Positions 5,959 to 10,399 of a stretch of 10,399 nucleotides of DNA are shown in pieces. The position numbers and the translations under genes were made by a program. The notes under the pieces are model-generated. The model did not search any database and was not told where the DNA came from. It saw only the letters and a list, made by a program, of their open reading frames with translations. The DNA comes from Flavobacteriales bacterium (GTDB taxonomy: Bacteria; Bacteroidota; Bacteroidia; Flavobacteriales; UA16). How positions within the stretch are numbered: the stretch's first letter is position 1; each line of letters opens with the position of its first letter. The DNA lies in the NCBI GenBank assembly GCA_030831885.1, contig JAURKF010000271.1, positions 1 to 10,399 of the forward strand, in the 5' to 3' direction.

Positions 5959-7495
5959 ATCCCGCCCAATTCTCCCTGTCGAGGCTTCGGTATTGAATAG
6001 CCTCAGCCAGATGATCGCTGCAAATACGTTCACTATTCGCGAGATCTGCAATTGTTCGGGCGACCTTTAAAATGCGGTCGTAGGCTCGGGCGCTCAGCTT
6101 AAGGCGCTCCATTGCTACGGATAATAACTGTTTGCCACTCTCATCTATAACGCAATACTCCTTTAAACATCCACTATCCATCTGAGCGTTACAGTTCATA
6201 CCCGGACGATTATAAAAACGCTGTTGTTGCCGCAATCGGGAGGCTATAACACGCTCGCGCACACGTTCACTGGAATCTCCCCCTGCACGACCACTCAACT
6301 CCTGAAAACTAACCGGGGTTACCTCAATATGTATATCAATCCTGTCAAGTAAAGGTCCGCTTACTTTGTTCAAATACTTCTGCACCACCCCGGGCCCACA
6401 TACACATTCCTTTTCCGGGTGATTGTAATACCCACACGGACAAGGATTCATGCTCGCAATAAGCATAAAGCCCGCCGGATATTCAATTGAAAATTTACTT
6501 CGTGAAATTGTAATGCTTCGATCCTCCAGCGGCTGCCTCATCACCTCAAGAACGGTGCGCTTGAACTCAGGCAATTCATCTAAAAACAATACGCCATTGT
6601 GCGCAAGTGAAATCTCCCCTGGCTGAGGGAAACTTCCTCCGCCCACAAGCGCTACATCGCTAATGGTGTGATGTGGTGCCCTAAAAGGCCTGTGCTGTAT
6701 CAATCCACCACTCTGCTTCAGTCGTCCGGCAACACTGTGTATCTTGGTTGTCTCCAGAGCCTCTTCCAATGATAGCGGAGGAAGCACAGTAGAAAGCCTC
6801 TTAGCCAACATCGTCTTTCCAGCTCCCGGCGGACCAATCAATATTACGTTATGTCCACCCGCCGCTGCAATTTCGAATGCTCTCTTGATGTTCTCTTGTC
6901 CTTTTACATCGAGAAAGTCCAAACTGCTTGTAGATTGTGATTTAGCAAACTCGCTTGTTGCATCCACAATGGTTCGTTCCAATAATTGGCTTTCAGTGAA
7001 AAAACCAATGACCTCGCTGATGTGGTTTACACCGTAAACTTCGAATCCTTCCACGATGCCTGCCTCTTCAGCATTCCCACACGGAAGTATTATGCCCTTG
7101 AACCCCTCCCTTTTTGCTTGTATGGCAATGGGAAGAGACCCACGAATAGGACGCAAGCTACCATCAAGACTCAGCTCTCCCATCATAACATAGTGCGCAA
7201 GTCGCTCAGAAGAAAATGCGCCCGTGGCAGCCAAAAGGCCAACAGCAAGTGGCAAATCGTACGCAGTTCCTTCCTTGCGGAGATCTGCCGGTGCCATGTT
7301 GACGGTAATATTTCTCACAGGTAAGTCATACCCACTGTTCGATAGCGCTGCTCGGATTCTTTGTTGTGCTTCCTTAATTGCCGAATCGGGCAGTCCAACA
7401 ATAGCCATTTGTGCTCCCCGATCCACGTTTACTTCAATGGTAATCGTTGCTGCATTTACTCCAAAGACAGCGCTGCCATACGTTTTAATAAGCAT
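5957..7495 (-). CDS. comM: YifB/ComM-family Mg-chelatase-like AAA+ ATPase
   Basis: The 512-residue product matches ComM, a hexameric AAA+ helicase that extends branch migration of incoming DNA in natural transformation and is widespread in non-competent bacteria. Residues 1 to about 170 are the Lon/ChlI-like N-terminal domain, with VGLPDSAIKEAQQRIRAAL (33-51) and NMAPADLRKEGTAYDLPLA (66-84). The AAA+ core follows: Walker A GPPGAGKT (221-228), RPFRAPHHTIS (269-279), Walker B GVLFLDELPEF (301-311), ASMNPCPCG (347-355), and LLDRIDIHIEV (382-392) near the arginine finger. Four cysteines (C352, C354, C364, C366) form the zinc-site-like loop usual in the family. A C-terminal helical domain with LSARAYDRILKVARTIADL (467-485) closes the protein. 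It lies 58 bases downstream of gmhA on the same strand. No missing motif. Confidence 0.96.
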   Translation of the reverse strand: MLIKTYGSAVFGVNAATITIEVNVDRGAQMAIVGLPDSAIKEAQQRIRAALSNSGYDLPVRNITVNMAPADLRKEGTAYDLPLAVGLLAATGAFSSERLAHYVMMGELSLDGSLRPIRGSLPIAIQAKREGFKGIILPCGNAEEAGIVEGFEVYGVNHISEVIGFFTESQLLERTIVDATSEFAKSQSTSSLDFLDVKGQENIKRAFEIAAAGGHNVILIGPPGAGKTMLAKRLSTVLPPLSLEEALETTKIHSVAGRLKQSGGLIQHRPFRAPHHTISDVALVGGGSFPQPGEISLAHNGVLFLDELPEFKRTVLEVMRQPLEDRSITISRSKFSIEYPAGFMLIASMNPCPCGYYNHPEKECVCGPGVVQKYLNKVSGPLLDRIDIHIEVTPVSFQELSGRAGGDSSERVRERVIASRLRQQQRFYNRPGMNCNAQMDSGCLKEYCVIDESGKQLLSVAMERLKLSARAYDRILKVARTIADLANSERICSDHLAEAIQYRSLDRENWAG

Positions 7496-7560
7496 AGCCT
7501 GATAGATTTTAATATGTAAAAGATTGGCGAGCTGGCTTCAAAGCCACGGCCTGCTAGGCC
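7496..7560 (-). repeat. Two adjacent inverted repeats between gmhA and comM
   Basis: GGCCT-gct-AGGCC spans 7548-7560 and contains the gmhA stop codon. TGGCTT-ca-AAGCCA spans 7533-7546. On the minus strand they follow each other at the end of gmhA and precede a weakly T-rich stretch (ATCTTTTACATATT). They could act as a weak terminator, attenuator or RNA-stability element within a gmhA-comM transcript. No clear promoter for comM was seen in the rest of the gap. Confidence 0.45.
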
Positions 7561-8123
7561 CTACTTCGCTCGATATGATCAATCAATGCATGAATCACTT
7601 TGATGTGAATCTCCTGCACCCGATCTGCATATTCCATCCATGGAACGCGCACCTCAACATCACAGCATGCCGCCAGCATGCCGCCATCCTTCCCGGTGAG
7701 AGCCACCACATAAATCCCCTTTGATTGCGCCATGCGCGCAGCTTCAACCACATTGGCAGAGTTGCCGCTGGTAGAAATGGCAAGCAATACATCGCCTTTC
7801 TTTCCTAGCCCTTCAACATAACGGGAAAAAATATATTGATACCCGTAATCATTTCCCACGCAACTCATGTGCGAAGGATCACTTATGCTGATGGCTGCTA
7901 TTGGCATCCGGTTGTCACGATAACGACCCGTTAACTCCTCGGCGAAATGCATCGCATCGCACATACTTCCGCCATTGCCGCACGACATAATTTTATTACC
8001 TGCCTTGATAGACGATGCCATCAGCTCTCCCGCTTGTTCAACCGACAGAAGAAAAGTATCGCTATTCATCACTTGTTCCAGAAGTCTATGCGCTTGCTCA
8101 AAATGGTGACGGATCGTATTCAT
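7554..8123 (-). CDS. gmhA: Phosphoheptose isomerase (D-sedoheptulose 7-phosphate isomerase), SIS domain
   Basis: GmhA converts sedoheptulose 7-phosphate to D-glycero-D-manno-heptose 7-phosphate, the first step to the ADP-heptose used in lipopolysaccharide and other glycans. From the ATG at 8121-8123 the protein has 189 residues, close to the 192 of E. coli GmhA. It contains the phosphate-binding SCGNGGSMCDAMHFAEELTGRY (47-68) and ISTSGNS (116-122). Metal or catalytic residues match by spacing to E. coli: H59, E63, Q170 and H178 (in ADRVQEIHIKVIH). The frame extends upstream to a TTG at 8147, but that adds eight residues outside the family and would use up the -7 box at 8128-8135. The related DnaA-binding SIS protein DiaA is less likely because the heptose-isomerase His/Glu/Gln set is kept. 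No other heptose gene is in the window. Confidence 0.9.
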   Translation of the reverse strand: MNTIRHHFEQAHRLLEQVMNSDTFLLSVEQAGELMASSIKAGNKIMSCGNGGSMCDAMHFAEELTGRYRDNRMPIAAISISDPSHMSCVGNDYGYQYIFSRYVEGLGKKGDVLLAISTSGNSANVVEAARMAQSKGIYVVALTGKDGGMLAACCDVEVRVPWMEYADRVQEIHIKVIHALIDHIERSRA

Positions 8124-8127
8124 GAGG

Positions 8128-8135
8128 CGAAAGTA
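8128..8135 (-). promoter_or_regulatory. -7-like box (TACTTTCG) of gmhA
   Basis: On the minus strand TACTTTCG, one mismatch from TAnnTTTG, ends four bases before the gmhA ATG. If it is used, the transcript would start at or within a few bases of the start codon. No -33 box is visible at the right distance. Confidence 0.35.
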
Positions 8136-8157
8136 ATATGACCTCAATGAGCAGTCC

Positions 8158-8194
8158 TATTCCTATTGGGAATAAGTTATTGGATTTATATTCG
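8158..8194 (+). promoter_or_regulatory. Putative promoter of the T9SS cargo gene, with an inverted repeat over the -33 box
   Basis: TATTG (8164-8168) fits the TnTTG -33 element, and TATATTCG (8187-8194) is one mismatch from the -7 consensus. The spacing is 18 bases, and the ATG at 8213 lies 18 bases beyond. The inverted repeat TATTCC-tattg-GGAATA (8158-8174) has six-base arms and holds the -33 box in its centre, so it could be an operator; this part is inference. Confidence 0.5.
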
Positions 8195-8212
8195 ACGCAA
8201 ATTCAATCACCT

Positions 8213-9958
8213 ATGAATTTCTTGATTTATAAGCTTAGGCGATTTACCTCGACGTCATTTGCTCTAATGGGGTTGTGTTTGCTGGTCAGCCTTCGTTCTG
8301 CGGCGCAATGCGAAACCTGCACACCGGACCCGTCTTGCGTCAGTGCAGATGGATTCCCAACCATGTGTCCTTTCACGCCGCCCGATGCAACTATCAACGT
8401 GTACTATTCGCAAATTATCACCTTTTACCTTCCGGCTCAGGTTAATGACCCGTCAACGGGTGTAAATGCAACTCTGAATCAAGTTACGATATCATCGGTT
8501 TCCGGTCTTCCATATGGTTTAGAGCTTTCATTTAACGACAATGACAATGTATTTCTGCCATCATCAGGTGAAAACCTTGGATGCGCAACCATCTGCGGCA
8601 CACCGCTGATTCCGGGAACGTATCAAATCGTTATCAGTGCCGATGTGCTGCTTACAGCGCTCGGTTTTGACAGCAGCCTGCAGCAATCATTCTCTACTTC
8701 AATAACTGTTTTGCCGGCGGAGGGACAAACAGGGTCTTTCACCTTCGATCAAAGTGCCGGTTGCGGCTCAGTAGATGTAACATTCAACGCCTCCTTCACT
8801 GCTCCGGATCCCGCAATTACAACCTACAACTGGAATTTCGGCAATGGAGAAACATCCGCTGCAGCGGGGCCTTTCACTGTAAGCTATAATTCCGAGGGGA
8901 ACTTCACAGCCTCACTAACCACGATTATCGCAACACTCAGCCTTAATCAGGTTTCAGTATCAAATCTCAATGATAACTGGTCAGGCGATATAGATGATTT
9001 CACCAGCACTGCAGACCCCTATTTTCAACTCATAAACGGAAATGGTACAATAGTATTTACCTCCGGCACCAACGATAATACGACCAACACAACTTGGAAT
9101 ATTAATCCTATCACCCTGAGTGAGCCGCCCTATTACGTCCAATTCTATGACAGTGATGACTTCTCCCAAGATGACGCATTGGGATCTTTCACGGTTGACC
9201 TTGCGCAAGGAGAACATTTCTTCGACGTTAGCAATGGCACTGTTGGTACTTATTCAATAGGGCTTTCGATAACGACACAAATTACCGACTCAACCCTCAT
9301 TTCAGTATTTCCATATCCAAACGACACCTTAATTCTAAGCGGAGATGTCGCTTATCTGCTAGAAGAAAATCCCACTACTGTTTTTTGGCTGCAAAATGAA
9401 TTGCCGGCAGTTTCGCTATCCGGAAATTCAGTGCAATTGGAGGAAAGTGGAGTGTACCGGGTTGAGCTTACTAACGAATTCGGTTGTTTTACCTCAACCA
9501 ACGAAGTGCTCTTTTGCGCACCTCTATCCATAGAATTCAATCCAACAATTGGTGAGCTTTCCGTAGCAGATATCTATGATAGCTACCAATGGTTCTTCAA
9601 TGGTTTACCAATCGATGGGGCCAACAATTCTTATTTGGCGCCTGAAGGGCCGGGTAATTATGCGGTAGAAGTAACAACCAATTTTGGCTGCGATATCGAG
9701 AGTGATGTGTACGTCGTTGAAAATTCAATTTCCGAATCATCAACCGGTCAAATGTCGATTTTCCCGAATCCAACCACATCTCAAATTCAAGTAATCATCG
9801 AAAGTCCTTCCGAATGGAACATTGCTGACGCCACCGGTCGTGTCGTATTATCAGGAAAATCCAGCACTTCCATGTTTGACATCCAGGTAGGGCAGTTAAG
9901 CAGTGGTGCTTATGTTCTGAAAACCTCCAATGCAGTCAGTCGATTTATCAAACAATGA
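8213..9958 (+). CDS. Multidomain T9SS-secreted surface protein (PKD, C2-like, Ig-like, type A sorting domain)
   Basis: A 581-residue exported protein. The start at 8213 is chosen over an in-frame ATG at 8138. It gives a proper signal peptide (basic YKLRR, hydrophobic FALMGLCLLVSL, cleavage near AAQ, residue 32), and the putative promoter lies inside the longer frame. After cleavage come a Cys-containing domain common in Flavobacteriales cargo proteins (about 33-170, with SSGENLGCATICGTPL), a PKD domain (about 173-245, YNWNFGNGE), and a C2-like domain (about 246-338, with DPYF and YDSDDFSQDD). Two Ig-like segments follow (about 360-435, ending GCFTSTNEV; about 436-502, with YQWFFNGLPIDGA and GCDIESDV). 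The type A sorting domain is at about 511-581, from MSIFPNPTTSQI to SSGAYVLKTSNAVSRFIKQ. No enzyme domain is seen, so adhesion or a structural role is likely. It overlaps the next gene by four bases. Confidence 0.88.
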   Translation: MNFLIYKLRRFTSTSFALMGLCLLVSLRSAAQCETCTPDPSCVSADGFPTMCPFTPPDATINVYYSQIITFYLPAQVNDPSTGVNATLNQVTISSVSGLPYGLELSFNDNDNVFLPSSGENLGCATICGTPLIPGTYQIVISADVLLTALGFDSSLQQSFSTSITVLPAEGQTGSFTFDQSAGCGSVDVTFNASFTAPDPAITTYNWNFGNGETSAAAGPFTVSYNSEGNFTASLTTIIATLSLNQVSVSNLNDNWSGDIDDFTSTADPYFQLINGNGTIVFTSGTNDNTTNTTWNINPITLSEPPYYVQFYDSDDFSQDDALGSFTVDLAQGEHFFDVSNGTVGTYSIGLSITTQITDSTLISVFPYPNDTLILSGDVAYLLEENPTTVFWLQNELPAVSLSGNSVQLEESGVYRVELTNEFGCFTSTNEVLFCAPLSIEFNPTIGELSVADIYDSYQWFFNGLPIDGANNSYLAPEGPGNYAVEVTTNFGCDIESDVYVVENSISESSTGQMSIFPNPTTSQIQVIIESPSEWNIADATGRVVLSGKSSTSMFDIQVGQLSSGAYVLKTSNAVSRFIKQ

Positions 9959-10209
9959 GAAAAGCACTCATCAATCGCGACGGAAGCATCTATCGAGATA
10001 AACAGGAGTCGCTCGACCACATAGATTTACTCGAGCGATCGGAAGCTCCTGTTCATGGCATCGAAATCGTAAAGCTCACAAAATTCAAAGCAGATTCAAT
10101 CGCCAATAAAACAGTTTGGTATACCAGCCAGGACGATGTCTATGAGCTTGCTAGAAAATTTATTCGCGAACAAATGATTGGCGTTTGGAACTATGCCGAA
10201 TTCAAATAG
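9955..10209 (+). CDS. Small protein of unknown function, translationally coupled to the T9SS cargo gene
   Basis: I do not recognise this 84-residue product. Its ATG overlaps the stop of the T9SS gene in an ATGA (9955-9958), which suggests coupled translation and supports that it is a real gene. It has no signal peptide, membrane helix or cysteine, and is highly charged. The N-terminus MRKALINRDGSIYRDKQESL is mostly polar. A central strand-like stretch GIEIVKLTKFKADS (35-48) and a predicted C-terminal helix DVYELARKFIREQMIG (61-76) ending in VWNYAEFK suggest a small cytoplasmic alpha/beta domain. Codon use is like that of its neighbours. A cytoplasmic partner for a secreted protein is unusual, so the coupling may simply reflect tight packing. 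The neighbouring DUF4175-like gene has its own -7 box. Confidence 0.65.
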   Translation: MRKALINRDGSIYRDKQESLDHIDLLERSEAPVHGIEIVKLTKFKADSIANKTVWYTSQDDVYELARKFIREQMIGVWNYAEFK

Positions 10210-10270
10210 TTCAGTTCGTTAATTTTCTCGAAAGCGCTAGGTGATAAACAATATCTGGCCGTCGTTCCCT

Positions 10271-10303
10271 TATTTTTGAGGCGTGTCGCTTCAGGCGAGC
10301 CTC
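10271..10303 (+). promoter_or_regulatory. -7 box and overlapping imperfect hairpin upstream of the DUF4175-like gene
   Basis: TATTTTTG at 10271-10278 is an exact TAnnTTTG match, 32 bases before the ATG at 10311; no -33 box is clear. An imperfect hairpin overlaps its last base: GAGGC (10278-10282), a gtg bulge, TCGC (10286-10289), loop, GCGA (10295-10298), GCCTC (10299-10303). There is no T-run after it, so it is not an ordinary intrinsic terminator. The rest of the gap (10210-10270) holds nothing I can name. Confidence 0.45.
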
Positions 10304-10310
10304 TCCCTAC

Positions 10311-10399
10311 ATGAATAAACCTACCGGAGAATACGATCAGCTGCTTGTAAAGTTGGATGTGTTCATTCGCAAGTATTACAAGAACCAAATGATTCGGGG
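10311..10399 (+). CDS. N-terminus of a probable DUF4175-family membrane protein (truncated by the window edge)
   Basis: The frame opens at an ATG at 10311 and stays open to the window end, giving 29 complete codons. It reads MNKPTGEYDQLLVKLDVF, then IRKYYKNQMIR. The pattern 'QLLxKLDxFIRKYYKNQxIRG' near the N-terminus is what I recall from long Bacteroidota proteins annotated as DUF4175, where a membrane helix follows directly and the gene runs for more than 1,000 codons. Only this N-terminal helix is visible here, so the family call rests on a short match. It is the only complete-looking start after the -7 box at 10271-10278. Confidence 0.6.
   Translation, partial: MNKPTGEYDQLLVKLDVFIRKYYKNQMIR

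Noticed and set aside
6744..7502. Several plus-strand open frames of 92-112 codons opposite comM.
   Set aside because: They overlap each other and lie entirely over conserved ComM coding sequence; compositions are typical of antisense shadows.
8124..8147. TTG-start extension of gmhA to 8147.
   Set aside because: The eight added residues are outside the GmhA family and overlap the -7-like box; the ATG at 8121-8123 gives the usual length.
8138..8212. Upstream in-frame ATG at 8138 as start of the T9SS cargo gene.
   Set aside because: The 25 extra residues are polar and would bury the signal peptide. The candidate -33 and -7 boxes lie inside this stretch. The ATG at 8213 gives a normal signal peptide.
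10191..10388. Minus-strand open frame of 65 codons at the right edge.
   Set aside because: It overlaps the start of the DUF4175-like gene and the end of the 84-residue gene, with no recognisable motif.

Overview
The window looks like a chromosomal segment from a member of the Bacteroidota, most likely the Flavobacteriales. The evidence is a type IX secretion (T9SS) C-terminal sorting domain on a large exported protein, Bacteroidota-type promoter boxes (TAnnTTTG-like) in place of Shine-Dalgarno leaders, a collagen-like lipoprotein of a kind common in this phylum, and the start of a DUF4175-like gene at the right edge. It is gene-dense, with no gene-free stretch over about 100 bases. I see no tRNA, rRNA, CRISPR array, insertion sequence or prophage gene.

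Layout. Bases 31-1972 (+) carry ftsX (divisome ABC-transporter-like membrane protein) and hemH (ferrochelatase). Bases 2042-4760 (+) form a three-gene surface-glycan or glycolipid cassette: a FemAB/GNAT-type acyltransferase, a NeuD/PglD-type left-handed beta-helix acyltransferase, and a polyprenyl-phosphate-type family 2 glycosyltransferase with two C-terminal membrane helices. A gamma-carbonic-anhydrase-family protein (4775-5290, -) converges on the cassette with a 14-base gap. It is divergent from a small, probably highly expressed collagen-like lipoprotein (5387-5908, +), which ends in a strong hairpin terminator shared with the converging comM. On the minus strand, gmhA (7554-8123) and comM (5957-7495) are in tandem. 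Divergent from gmhA is a 581-residue multidomain T9SS cargo protein (8213-9958, +), followed with a 4-base ATGA overlap by an 84-residue protein I do not recognise (9955-10209). A truncated DUF4175-like gene enters at 10311 and runs off the edge.

How the genes relate. Several products concern the cell envelope: FtsX in division, the acyltransferase/glycosyltransferase trio and GmhA in glycan or lipopolysaccharide synthesis, and a lipoprotein and a T9SS cargo on the surface. HemH, the gamma-CA homologue and ComM are housekeeping genes. The points most worth following are the three-gene cassette, the unrecognised small protein translationally coupled to the T9SS cargo, the C2-like domain inside that cargo, and the collagen-like lipoprotein. 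I found no convincing new defence or mobile system.
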